11,566 bases of DNA from Oligoflexia bacterium (GCA_903842755.1 CAIMNF010000243.1:1-11566), one strand, 5' to 3'. Positions 1 through 6,755 are shown, numbered from the stretch's first letter. A program made the numbers and translations. Notes: generated by a model from the letters alone, not told the origin.

Positions 1-2
1 GC

Positions 3-305
3 TCTAAGCCAATGATCGGAAATATTGACAAATATCGAAAATCATTATCTGAATACGAGATCGAACAAATTGAAACCTTGGCGGGTCCAATGATGGAACG
101 CTATCAGTATGCCAAAATTTCGACGGGGACTACCAAAATTTCGGAAGATGACTTTAAACGAGCCCAAAAGCAAAGCGACGAAAAGCGACGAAACGTTTGG
201 GAAGAGCTTAGGGATAAGAAACCGCAAGATTTTATCCTTCGCAAGCGGAGGGCGGATTACATTGAAATGTGCCGTCAAAATTTGATGAAACGGATTATCG
301 GTTAA
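3..305 (+). CDS. Sulfotransferase family protein, C-terminal part (5' end outside window)
   Basis: The reading frame is open to the left edge of the window with no stop before an in-window ATG at position 12, so this is most likely the last ~100 residues of a longer gene and not a 97-aa protein. The sequence resembles the C-terminal helix region of PAPS-dependent sulfotransferases, where a 'W/Y-R-K-x-L-S-x-x-E-I-x-x-I-E-x-x-A-G-x-x-M' stretch is typical; here it reads KYRKSLSEYEIEQIETLAG followed by MMERYQY. The PAPS-binding loop would lie upstream and cannot be seen, so the acceptor substrate is unknown. The tail (about residues 40-97) is rich in Lys/Arg/Glu and probably helical. A TPR-like gene follows 55 nt downstream on the same strand. 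The family call rests on the short C-terminal motif alone. Confidence 0.6.
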   Translation, partial: SKPMIGNIDKYRKSLSEYEIEQIETLAGPMMERYQYAKISTGTTKISEDDFKRAQKQSDEKRRNVWEELRDKKPQDFILRKRRADYIEMCRQNLMKRIIG

Positions 306-360
306 ACTCCAAACGCTTTTTTGTTAAAGCAACCGTCAGAAGTGACCGATCTGAGAAGGT

Positions 361-774
361 ATGAATGATGATTTAGAACTTCTCATTTATTTTCCAAACG
401 GTGAGCTAAACACGTCGTATGTATTGGCGAACGCGAACCTTTTACTTAAAGCAGGTGAGGCCAAATTAGCCGCCGGATTGTTTTTGCGGGTGGCACGAGA
501 AAAAAGAAGTTCGTTCAACGGCTTTTACGGTCTTGCACAATGTTTTATGAAAATGGGCAAACATGAATCCGCCGTTCAGGCGCTTCGAAAAGCCTTTCAA
601 ATTTCGCGGAAACCCTATGTGGCCTTTTCGTTAATTGAGGCCGCATTAAACGCGGGCCAGCGCTCAGAAGCGGAACAGCTTGCACTGGAGTGTGCCGTTG
701 AATTTGTGGAAGATATGGAGTTGAATCAGCGCTTTAGAGATTTGTATCTCAAAGTCATTCAGCCCTCCGCTTGA
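361..774 (+). CDS. Small TPR-like repeat protein
   Basis: This 137-aa protein has no signal peptide and is predicted cytoplasmic. Two to three TPR-like helix-turn-helix units can be seen at about residues 18-51, 52-84 and 86-117. The best is 'GLAQCFMKMGKHESAVQALRKAF', which has the Gly/Ala/Leu spacing of a TPR; such units usually bind other proteins. The partner is unknown. The sulfotransferase fragment upstream suggests a shared transcript, and TPR modules are often found fused to or next to sulfotransferases. The start at 361 is the only in-frame ATG near the 5' end, because a stop lies in frame at 352-354. A GAGAAGG stretch ends only 1 nt before the ATG, which is unusually close for a ribosome binding site. 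It ends 11 nt from the convergent cyclophilin gene. Confidence 0.7.
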   Translation: MNDDLELLIYFPNGELNTSYVLANANLLLKAGEAKLAAGLFLRVAREKRSSFNGFYGLAQCFMKMGKHESAVQALRKAFQISRKPYVAFSLIEAALNAGQRSEAEQLALECAVEFVEDMELNQRFRDLYLKVIQPSA

Positions 775-785
775 CGGTCACGGAA

Positions 786-1499
786 TTAAATCCAAATTTT
801 GGGGAAAAAGTTTTTCAAAACGGCCATGCTGACCGTAAATAAGAAAATAATTCCAGCTAACCATTTAAAAACCAGCTGCGCCTGGGGATCAGGGCCATTG
901 CGAATCGGCTTTGGAAAATAAAGGTGAGCCTCATCCACATGACCATCCGCAATGACCTCCGCATGACTAATTTTAAGCGGCGTCAACGGGCGATGATTTG
1001 CGTCCGTACTTACCGATTCAATTGCGCGAAGGGTTTCAAGTCCCTTCACGACTTCGCCAAAGAGGGTGTATTGATGATCGAGATTTGGTGCATCTCCCAG
1101 CACAAAAGAGAAAGAAGATTCTCCGCTATCCGGATCGTCGTAACGAGCCATGGAAAGCGATCCCAATTGATGAGGTAGGTCATTAAATTCACCGGGAAGC
1201 TTTTGAATTTGGGCTCGGCGTTCAGGGCTAAGGGCTGGCTTAATCGTATCGAAGTTTTCAACTTGAGCAACGTAGCCAGGTTCTACACGAAAAATTTCAG
1301 CGTTTTCGTAAATTCCTGCAGCGATTAGTTTTAAAATTTGTGCCGTGGTTTTTGGCGCCGCTTTAGGATAGAACGCGATCACCAGATCGCCCAAGTTCGT
1401 ATGAAATACTGCGCGCTCTTGAGAAAGTTCGCGCAAGGGCTCTGCAAACGAAGTTTTCAGGAGAAGTGCGAGGACGCAGAAAAAAGTGAGTTTAAGCAT
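786..1499 (-). CDS. Exported cyclophilin-type peptidyl-prolyl cis-trans isomerase with C-terminal membrane anchor
   Basis: This 237-aa protein begins with a signal peptide (about residues 1-19, ending SFA|EP). A cyclophilin domain spans about residues 28-185. Recognisable family elements are the 'VFHTNLGDLVIAFYPKAAPKT' start, the active-site strand 'FRVEPGYVAQ' (R71 matches the catalytic Arg, Q79 the conserved Gln), 'GSLSMARYDDPDSGESSF' and 'FGEVVKGLETLRAIE'. Cyclophilins isomerise prolyl peptide bonds and assist folding. A hydrophobic segment (about 213-232) near the C-terminus should anchor it in the inner membrane with the catalytic domain outside the cytoplasm. The Trp that binds cyclosporin in CypA has no clear counterpart. 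I chose the ATG at 1499, not the longer in-frame start at 1592, because it places the signal peptide at the N-terminus and sits 2 nt after the upstream stop (TAGCCATG), indicating translational coupling. Confidence 0.85.
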   Translation of the reverse strand: MLKLTFFCVLALLLKTSFAEPLRELSQERAVFHTNLGDLVIAFYPKAAPKTTAQILKLIAAGIYENAEIFRVEPGYVAQVENFDTIKPALSPERRAQIQKLPGEFNDLPHQLGSLSMARYDDPDSGESSFSFVLGDAPNLDHQYTLFGEVVKGLETLRAIESVSTDANHRPLTPLKISHAEVIADGHVDEAHLYFPKPIRNGPDPQAQLVFKWLAGIIFLFTVSMAVLKNFFPKIWI

Positions 1500-1501
1500 G
1501 G

Positions 1502-2665
1502 CTAAAAAATTTCCGAGGGAGAGGTTGCAGAAGGCCTGGTTTGGCTGGCTTGAACTAAAAAAGTTTTTACAAACGGATTGTCTCCGCGCCAAATGACGTT
1601 ATCAATAAAGTAATGATGAAGATTGATAAAGATATTAAAGCAAAAAAACCAGAGGGTAGAGCCCATTCCCGGCTGAATGATCGGAAAATAAGTATCTAGG
1701 CTTTTGGGAATAACGTACATCGCGAGACCCCCTAGAATAATTCCTAAAGCGAAAAATCCCCAAAAAACCCTAAAAAAAGTTAGACGCTTTTGAGTAGGGT
1801 CTTCCATTTTTTCGGCCAAGTTCTGAGCCTGATTCCATTTGAGTGTGCCCATAAAAAGCAAATACTGAAGCGAGTGAAAGAGGGGAACAAAATAGAAAAA
1901 AGCCGGATGGTAAAGTGCGGGAATATACCACAAATAAATGGTTAAGAAACAGACTAAGCTGCTTGCGGCTGGACGACTTCCCGTTTTGAAGTATTTCATT
2001 AAGCCTGTACCGAGTGCGAGCGTGAGTGTGAGTCCGGTAAAACAATAGCAAACTTGCAAAAGCACTGGCGAAAGGCCGAGACCATAATAGGAAATGCCAT
2101 CCGAGGTGGCAACCGTTGTGGTGAGATTACTATTGACCCAGGACATTGCCCATACCGAATACAGGTTCAATAAAATAAACGTTTTTTCCCAATTGCTAAA
2201 ATACCGCTTTTGGATGGCGGAAGTGACGATCGCTGTTCCGTAGATTTGTTTTACATAATGCCAACCGACCGAGAGGTACATGCCTTGAAGTAAAAAAGAC
2301 AAAATTTGAATTTGGTGCTTTTGGATGCCGTAGACCAAGACCGAGACGATCAGAATGGGGGCAACGACTGCGGCCCAAAAAAAACTTGGCTTTTGAAAAA
2401 TCCATTTGCGATAATCGCCATACAGGAGCTGATACGAAGTCGCAAAGTGTGGCATATTTACCAAAAAAGAAAAGGTAAACGCCGTCATCGAGACGGAGTA
2501 AATCGATGCGCCTGGGTCCACAAACATCCAATACAGAATCAGTGCAATGATCGAAAGGCCGCCAATCAGTAAACTGTCATAGAGGGGTGACAATAAAGTG
2601 GCAGGGATCGCTTGGGGCGGCCTTTGCGGGGCTACAAACGCGGACGAGGAAAAAGATTGACTCAT
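1502..2665 (-). CDS. Polytopic membrane protein with conserved-looking intramembrane histidines, function unknown
   Basis: This 387-aa protein has about ten hydrophobic segments (roughly 31-49, 57-75, 96-113, 121-140, 161-178, 198-222, 235-252, 254-275, 299-318, 337-353) and no cleavable signal peptide; the N-terminal ~25 residues are Ser/Pro/Gln-rich and cytoplasm-like. Histidines fall in or at the ends of membrane segments in recognisable blocks: NMPHF (H73), GWHYVKQIYG (H136), ALYHP and FHSLQY (H253, H264), and LHHYFIDNVIWR (H350, H351, D355). Such spacing is compatible with a metal- or haem-binding integral membrane enzyme, but I do not recognise a named family and assign no reaction. The cyclophilin gene follows after 2 nt and is probably co-expressed. 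The start codon has no Shine-Dalgarno sequence, and a good -10/-35 pair lies almost directly upstream (see promoter entry). Confidence 0.8.
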   Translation of the reverse strand: MSQSFSSSAFVAPQRPPQAIPATLLSPLYDSLLIGGLSIIALILYWMFVDPGASIYSVSMTAFTFSFLVNMPHFATSYQLLYGDYRKWIFQKPSFFWAAVVAPILIVSVLVYGIQKHQIQILSFLLQGMYLSVGWHYVKQIYGTAIVTSAIQKRYFSNWEKTFILLNLYSVWAMSWVNSNLTTTVATSDGISYYGLGLSPVLLQVCYCFTGLTLTLALGTGLMKYFKTGSRPAASSLVCFLTIYLWYIPALYHPAFFYFVPLFHSLQYLLFMGTLKWNQAQNLAEKMEDPTQKRLTFFRVFWGFFALGIILGGLAMYVIPKSLDTYFPIIQPGMGSTLWFFCFNIFINLHHYFIDNVIWRGDNPFVKTFLVQASQTRPSATSPSEIF

Positions 2666-2674
2666 CGAGGCCAG

Positions 2675-2702
2675 AGTATAAATGAAAAATTAATTTTTTC
2701 AA
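2675..2702 (-). promoter_or_regulatory. Putative sigma70-type promoter for the membrane protein/cyclophilin pair
   Basis: Read on the minus strand, TTGAAA (2702-2697) and TATACT (2680-2675) are separated by 16 nt, and each matches its consensus at 5 of 6 positions. Transcription would be expected to start about 6-8 nt downstream, at roughly 2669-2667, while the ATG occupies 2665-2663. The mRNA would therefore have almost no leader, in keeping with the absence of a Shine-Dalgarno sequence. Confidence 0.5.
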
Positions 2703-2733
2703 TTTTTGTTATTTAAACAAACAAACGTTGAGT

Positions 2734-2739
2734 TAAAAT
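2734..2739 (+). promoter_or_regulatory. Possible -10 element of the cysteine dioxygenase gene
   Basis: TAAAAT (5 of 6 matches to the -10 consensus) lies 6 nt before the ATG at 2746, so transcription would begin at or next to the start codon. No convincing -35 is seen at the right distance (AT-rich ATTTAA region), and no Shine-Dalgarno sequence precedes the ATG. This is a weak call on its own. Confidence 0.25.
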
Positions 2740-2745
2740 CATTGA

Positions 2746-3270
2746 ATGATTGCCCAATCACTTAAACTGTTCAGTCGTGAACTCGATTTATTTGGTAGCC
2801 AGATCTTAAACTCGGAGCTTTTGGATTTATTTAATCGGATCCCCATCACGCGCGATGATCTGGAGCCGTGGACCGTATTTGACCCTAAAGGATACACCCG
2901 CACAATTATTCGCCGAACGTTTGAACACGAGCTGATTTGTTGTGGATGGTTGCCCGGCCAGTTTAGCCCGATTCACGACCATGTAAGGTCCCGTAGTTTT
3001 GTGAATGTCATCGCCGGCGAAGCAACCGAGTATTTGTTTGACGACATCCAGGGTTTTGCAAAATTGAACTTGGTGCGAACGTTAACCCGTGGCACCGTTC
3101 AAGGTGAAGTCGGTTCGATTCATCGTTTTGGTAATGCGCCCCTGAATCAAGATAAACTCGTTACCCTGCATGTTTACGTTCCACCCATCGCAGTGGATCT
3201 CAGTAACCCCAATGTGTACGCAGGGGGTAAGGTGTATGAGGAGCTGCCCGCAACCATGCCGGCAAAATAA
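2746..3270 (+). CDS. cdo: Cysteine dioxygenase (type I, Arg-type)
   Basis: This 174-aa cytoplasmic cupin would oxidise L-cysteine to cysteine sulfinate with O2 and a mononuclear Fe(II). The three iron ligands are visible: H77 and H79 in 'SPIHDHVRSRSFVNVIAGE' and H126 in 'GSIHRFGN'. The outer-sphere triad is T140-H142-Y144 ('VTLHVYVPP'), with Thr in place of the Ser of the mammalian enzyme. 'GYTRTI' supplies R52, equivalent to the carboxylate-binding Arg60 of mammalian CDO; this marks the Arg-type (cysteine) group and argues against a Gln-type mercaptopropionate dioxygenase. The position of the Cys that forms the Cys-Tyr crosslink in mammals is S84, so no crosslink is possible. Length is normal for bacterial CDOs. 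It is divergent from the membrane protein gene, and its stop codon directly touches the stop codon of the convergent response regulator. Confidence 0.92.
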   Translation: MIAQSLKLFSRELDLFGSQILNSELLDLFNRIPITRDDLEPWTVFDPKGYTRTIIRRTFEHELICCGWLPGQFSPIHDHVRSRSFVNVIAGEATEYLFDDIQGFAKLNLVRTLTRGTVQGEVGSIHRFGNAPLNQDKLVTLHVYVPPIAVDLSNPNVYAGGKVYEELPATMPAK

Positions 3271-3783
3271 TTATTTATTTAGTTTTTTATTGAGTAATTT
3301 TGCTAACGATATTCCCTCAGCTTTTGCTTGCGCGTTTAGTTCCGCCAAGGTTTGGGAATCGACCGCCAATTGAATGTTTGAAGTTTTTTGTTCTTTATAG
3401 AACCGTACTCCAAATTCCAGTGCTTGATTTACGAGTGAAAATAAAATGGAATAGTCAATCGGCTTTTCGATAAAGTCAAATGCACCTAATTTCCAAGCTT
3501 CGCGCATCTTTTGCGTGTCCGAAAACGCAGTAACAAAGATCACTGGAATACGAATCCCTTGGGAATTGAGTTTTGCCAACATCTGTAAGCCGTCCCGCTT
3601 GGGCATATTGATATCCGAAATAATCAAATCGGGGTGATGCGCTTCGGCTTGGGCAATAGCCTGGTCGCCGTCGTAGGCGGGAAGGGTTTCGTACTCCTGA
3701 TTTTGGAGATTTTCGCTTAAAATTTCGACTAGTTCGTGTTCATCGTCCACGACAAGAATCTTAAATTTTTTGGTTTCGCTCAT
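3271..3783 (-). CDS. Single-domain response regulator with short C-terminal extension
   Basis: This 170-aa cytoplasmic protein has a complete CheY-like receiver domain (about residues 7-125): acidic pocket D13/D14, phosphoacceptor D57 in 'LIISDINMPKRDG', switch T85 in 'VIFVTAFSD' and K107 in 'FIEKPID'. A ~45-residue tail (about 126-170) is Lys/Gln/Ala-rich and probably helical, and has no recognisable DNA-binding, GGDEF or other output domain. It presumably works by protein-protein contact or in a phosphorelay. No histidine kinase is encoded nearby, so it is an orphan in this window. The ATG at 3783 is preceded by GGGAAGGA, but 13 nt away, which is longer than usual. The reading frame upstream reaches a stop at 3811-3813 without another start codon. 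Confidence 0.93.
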   Translation of the reverse strand: MSETKKFKILVVDDEHELVEILSENLQNQEYETLPAYDGDQAIAQAEAHHPDLIISDINMPKRDGLQMLAKLNSQGIRIPVIFVTAFSDTQKMREAWKLGAFDFIEKPIDYSILFSLVNQALEFGVRFYKEQKTSNIQLAVDSQTLAELNAQAKAEGISLAKLLNKKLNK

Positions 3784-3807
3784 AGGTTTGATTCGGTCCT
3801 TCCCTTT

Positions 3808-3835
3808 ATTCTAATCAGGTTACCCCAATCTGCAA
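3808..3835 (-). promoter_or_regulatory. Putative promoter of the response regulator gene
   Basis: On the minus strand, TTGCAG (3835-3830) and TAGAAT (3813-3808) are separated by 16 nt. The -10 matches consensus at 5 of 6 positions; the -35 keeps only TTG. Predicted transcription would start around 3801, about 18 nt before the ATG and close to the GGGAAGGA ribosome-binding candidate. Confidence 0.35.
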
Positions 3836-3892
3836 AAGATTAATTTTTAATTTGGGGGAATTCCGTTTCGGAACGGGGACTTGAACTCCGAT

Positions 3893-3923
3893 CAACCTAA
3901 ATCATTGATTTAGGTTGTTTTTT
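3893..3923 (+). terminator. Rho-independent terminator-like hairpin upstream of the PLD gene
   Basis: CAACCTAAAT (3893-3902) and ATTTAGGTTG (3908-3917) form a perfect 10-bp stem with a 5-nt loop, followed at once by six T (3918-3923). The T-run is on the plus-strand side only. As cysteine dioxygenase abuts the response regulator with no space for its own terminator, this may be where plus-strand transcription from cysteine dioxygenase finally stops. It could instead be an operator or leader element of the PLD gene. Confidence 0.55.
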
Positions 3924-3935
3924 AAATATTTGTCC

Positions 3936-3955
3936 TATAAAACTCCCCTGGGAGT
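3936..3955 (+). promoter_or_regulatory. PLD gene -10 candidate and inverted repeat covering the ribosome binding site
   Basis: TATAAA (3936-3941) resembles a -10 box. Directly after it lies ACTCCC-CT-GGGAGT (3942-3955), a 6-bp inverted repeat whose right arm contains the GGGAG Shine-Dalgarno sequence 9 nt before the ATG at 3964. In RNA the arms (about 5 bp with a 4-nt loop) could hide the ribosome binding site; in DNA the dyad could be an operator. If transcription starts from this -10, part of the left arm would not be transcribed, which favours the operator reading. Confidence 0.35.
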
Positions 3956-3963
3956 GAAGCAAA

Positions 3964-5358
3964 ATGACTAAAGTAACGCAATGCGTTCTGTTGGGTAGTT
4001 TGAGTTTATTAACCCCGTTCCGTCACATTCTTTTACTTGGGGGACTCGTACTTATCCCCAGTTTAAGCTTTGCAGAACCCTTGAAGGTCACGACAACCGA
4101 TGGTCTCTATGATAACTCGGTTTACAGCCCCATTATTGACTTAATCCATTCGGCCCAATCATCCGTCCAGATAGAAATTTATACGATGAAGGATCAAAAC
4201 GTTCGAAATGAAATTCGGGCGGCGATGAATCGAAATGTCGCGGTCCAGATTGTAGAAGAACCAACCCCTGTTGAAGATACCTGCCATCCGTTTACGGGGC
4301 AAAGTAGTTCGGATGCGGATTGTGCCGATTTGACTCGGTTGATTCAAGAAGTCCGCGCTAAAGGGGGCCAGTTTGTGCCCTTCAATAAAGACCTATGTGG
4401 CGGAGGCAGCGCTTCCTTTAACTCTCAAAAATCCTGCGTGGAACACGGGAAAATGACCATTATCGATCAATCGGTGGTGATGTTAAGCACAGGCAACTAC
4501 GATTATACAAACCTCTGTGATTCCGTCGGCAATAGTGCTCTGGCTAAGTGCGATCGCGATTACAGCTACGTGACTCGGGATCCGGCAATTGTAAGTAGTT
4601 TGGAAGCTATTTTTCAGCATGATCTGAGTGGATCGCCGTATAACCTAGCCTCACTCTTACCCCAAGGCTCATCCTTTGCTGCGACTCAGAGTCTGATTGT
4701 TAGTCCTGATTCATTGGATCCGATCGTTGCATTTATTGATGCCGCTCAACGGGAATTGATCGTGGAAAATCAGTATTTAAACGAGCCTACGATGAACGCG
4801 GCGATTGTGCGGGCAGCGAAACGGGGTGTGGATGTGACTGTTCTTACCGCAAGCGTTTGTTCTTATGGGTCCGTCACGCCGACAGATCAAAAGCGGGTGC
4901 CCCAAATTTACGGTGCTTTTGATGCTGCTGGTGTTAAATCGCGAATGTTTACTAAAAACAATCGAGTCGGGGGCAAGCCAGGTTATCTTCATGCGAAGAC
5001 CATGGTCCGTGATGGCAATGTTGCGTTTGTCGGTTCGCAAAACGGATCCTCAATGGCGTTAACCGAAAATAGGGAGTTCGGATTAATTATTCAAGATTCA
5101 GGTGTTGCGCAGGAGTTACGATCTTTGATCGTGAATGACCTGATGGATGCGGGTTCGGAAACGTGGAGCCAGGCGATGGCCTGTTCTGAAGGTGGAACTG
5201 CGGAAGGCCACTCTCCTGTCGCCGTGGGCTCTGCCCCCGATCTTGGCGGGCAAGTTACGCATGGCCCAAAGCCGTCTGGAAGTCCAAAACCTCCTCGGCC
5301 TCACAAACCGCACGCGTCTGAATTGGAAGCCAGTGTTACGCCTGAAGCGAATTCGTAA
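3964..5358 (+). CDS. Exported phospholipase D-like protein with two HKD motifs
   Basis: This 464-aa protein has an N-terminal hydrophobic signal region (about residues 18-37, cleavage likely after SFA). Two complete catalytic HxK(x4)D motifs are seen: H161-K163-D168 ('HGKMTIID', followed by STGN) and H343-K345-D350 ('HAKTMVRD', followed by GSQN), as in a full monomeric PLD fold. The family includes phospholipases D, cardiolipin synthases and nucleases; the exported location favours phospholipid or extracellular nucleic acid as substrate over cytoplasmic lipid synthesis, but the substrate cannot be read from the sequence. The mature part has eight Cys (107, 120, 145, 158, 185, 196, 299, 407), an even number that fits disulfides outside the cytoplasm. 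The C-terminal ~35 residues are a Pro/Lys/His-rich low-complexity tail (around 435-450). A good GGGAG ribosome binding site sits 9 nt before the ATG. Confidence 0.88.
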   Translation: MTKVTQCVLLGSLSLLTPFRHILLLGGLVLIPSLSFAEPLKVTTTDGLYDNSVYSPIIDLIHSAQSSVQIEIYTMKDQNVRNEIRAAMNRNVAVQIVEEPTPVEDTCHPFTGQSSSDADCADLTRLIQEVRAKGGQFVPFNKDLCGGGSASFNSQKSCVEHGKMTIIDQSVVMLSTGNYDYTNLCDSVGNSALAKCDRDYSYVTRDPAIVSSLEAIFQHDLSGSPYNLASLLPQGSSFAATQSLIVSPDSLDPIVAFIDAAQRELIVENQYLNEPTMNAAIVRAAKRGVDVTVLTASVCSYGSVTPTDQKRVPQIYGAFDAAGVKSRMFTKNNRVGGKPGYLHAKTMVRDGNVAFVGSQNGSSMALTENREFGLIIQDSGVAQELRSLIVNDLMDAGSETWSQAMACSEGGTAEGHSPVAVGSAPDLGGQVTHGPKPSGSPKPPRPHKPHASELEASVTPEANS

Positions 5359-5376
5359 ATTAGTTCTAAAATGATT

Positions 5377-6690
5377 TTATTTTTTTTTCAAAGCGGCGGT
5401 CATTTTGCTGCCTAATGCCGCGCCAAAGGTTCCCAGTGAAGCCGTAGAGTCCTGTTTGTAATGGGATTTCCAATCATTTTCTTCAGTGTCTTGCGGAAGG
5501 GTCAATGATATTTGCCTTTCTGCTACGCGGATTTCAGCGATTTGTACCGCAATGGTGTCGTTCACGCGGACTTTTTCAAAATGAAAATCCCGCGCATCTT
5601 GCGTACGGGACTTATGGAGCAAACCTGTGATTCCTGGCTCGATTTGAACAAATAACCCATACGGCTCTTTCCGGTTCACTTTGCCTTGAAATTGCTGGCC
5701 GGGGGATAGTTTTGACCAAGGATCGTCGTGTGCAAGGGGCTGCTTGTTCGGGGGCGCAACTTTGCTGGTGTTTTCGTTTTCTGCTGCGTTCGCTTGTTTG
5801 ATGGAAAGGGCAATTTTCGCTTTGCCGTTCAGAACCTCCCGCTTAAGTAGCTTGACGGTGACGGTTTCACCTAACTTCAGTACCTCTGACGGCGAGCTGA
5901 TGCGTGACCACGCAATTTCGGAAATATGAACCATGCCCTCTACCCCTGGAGCGAGTTCAATAAACGCGCCAAAAGGTTCGAACCGTACGACGCGTCCGGT
6001 GACGATGTCTCCATCTTTTTTCTCGGAAAGAAAAGACGAGGTACCTAATTCGCGTTCGGCATCGAGTAGTTTTCGCCGGGAAACGACAATGTTTCTACCG
6101 CCTTCAGAAAACTGGGTAATCTTAAACGCAAAGCTTTTGCCGACATATTCTTCCGCGCTTTCAATGTGGCGGGAATCGATTTGGCTGATGGGACAAAAGG
6201 CAAGCTTTCCCTTGATATTCACCTTTACTCCGCCCTTACACACTTCCACGATTCGGCCTTGGATGGGCATTCCATCTTGAAAGGCGGTGATTAAATCGGA
6301 AGCCAGCGTCTGATCGCCACCTCCGTTTTTTGAGAGTCGCACTTCGCCATTTTTAATCAGGGTTACATAGGCTTGAATAAAATCGCCCACTTTGTAAGGA
6401 CAATTTCCTTGGGCATCCAAAAGTTCGGTTCGGTTTAAAATTCCATCAAAGCGGGTTCCAGTGGTAATGAAAACATCGGCGGAGCCCAGGTTCAGAATTT
6501 TACCCGTGATTTGGTCTCCCACTTTTAACTTTTTTTCTTGGGACTTGAACGATTCGGAGAGGAGAGCCCCAAAATCTTCCTTTTCGCTTGTCGGCGCAGA
6601 TTCCGGTGTCTCGCCCTCTTCATTAAATTCGTCGATATTAAATTGCTGGAGGTAATCGGAACTGGGCTGTTTCGTTTTAGGATGAGTCAT
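5377..6690 (-). CDS. S1 RNA-binding protein with four S1 domains (ribosomal protein S1-like)
   Basis: Four S1 (OB-fold) domains can be traced. Counted from the ATG at 6690, they are at about residues 54-122 ('KVGDQITGKILNLGSADVFI'), 138-206 ('GMPIQGRIVEVCKGGVKV'), 225-298 ('GDIVTGRVVRFEPFGAFIEL', the most canonical) and 328-400 ('GQQFQGKVNRKEPYGLFVQI'). The acidic N-terminal ~50 residues look disordered. The C-terminal tail contains a Gly-rich 'SLGTFGAALGSKM' stretch and ends in Lys residues. S1-type proteins bind single-stranded RNA and act in translation initiation or RNA turnover. With four domains it is shorter than the six-domain S1 of enterobacteria; whether it is the main S1 or an accessory paralogue cannot be decided here. 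An in-frame ATG at 6744 would add 18 residues; neither start has a clear Shine-Dalgarno sequence, and I prefer 6690 because the extra residues are not S1-like. It follows the transglutaminase-like gene and may be co-transcribed. Confidence 0.85.
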   Translation of the reverse strand: MTHPKTKQPSSDYLQQFNIDEFNEEGETPESAPTSEKEDFGALLSESFKSQEKKLKVGDQITGKILNLGSADVFITTGTRFDGILNRTELLDAQGNCPYKVGDFIQAYVTLIKNGEVRLSKNGGGDQTLASDLITAFQDGMPIQGRIVEVCKGGVKVNIKGKLAFCPISQIDSRHIESAEEYVGKSFAFKITQFSEGGRNIVVSRRKLLDAERELGTSSFLSEKKDGDIVTGRVVRFEPFGAFIELAPGVEGMVHISEIAWSRISSPSEVLKLGETVTVKLLKREVLNGKAKIALSIKQANAAENENTSKVAPPNKQPLAHDDPWSKLSPGQQFQGKVNRKEPYGLFVQIEPGITGLLHKSRTQDARDFHFEKVRVNDTIAVQIAEIRVAERQISLTLPQDTEENDWKSHYKQDSTASLGTFGAALGSKMTAALKKK

Positions 6691-6755
6691 GATTGGCGCC
6701 CAGGTTAACGGGTGTCTGAGCGCCAAGCAAGATTTAAATGCCATTTATTCAGCAG

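Noticed and set aside
924..1186. Two plus-strand ORFs inside the cyclophilin gene
   Set aside because: They are antisense shadows of a well-supported cyclophilin coding frame, with no ribosome binding site or family resemblance.
1500..1592. Longer N-terminus for the cyclophilin starting at 1592
   Set aside because: It would overlap the upstream gene and bury the signal peptide; the ATG at 1499, 2 nt after the upstream stop, is a better start.
3840..3963. A complete tRNA gene on the minus strand around the TTCAAGT segment
   Set aside because: No complementary acceptor strand, D-arm or anticodon arm can be placed within tRNA length, and no CCA follows.
4865..5374. Other-frame ORFs over the 3' half of the PLD gene
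   Set aside because: They are alternative-frame shadows; the PLD frame holds the second HKD motif throughout this stretch.
5366..5388. Terminator after the PLD gene (TAAAAT-G-ATTTTA followed by a long T-run)
   Set aside because: The arms are almost all A/T with a 1-nt loop, and the T-run is explained by the Lys codons at the end of the convergent S1 gene.
6691..6744. Longer N-terminus for the S1 protein from the ATG at 6744
   Set aside because: It cannot be excluded, but the extra 18 residues show no S1-like or signal character and there is no ribosome binding site, so the 6690 start was preferred.
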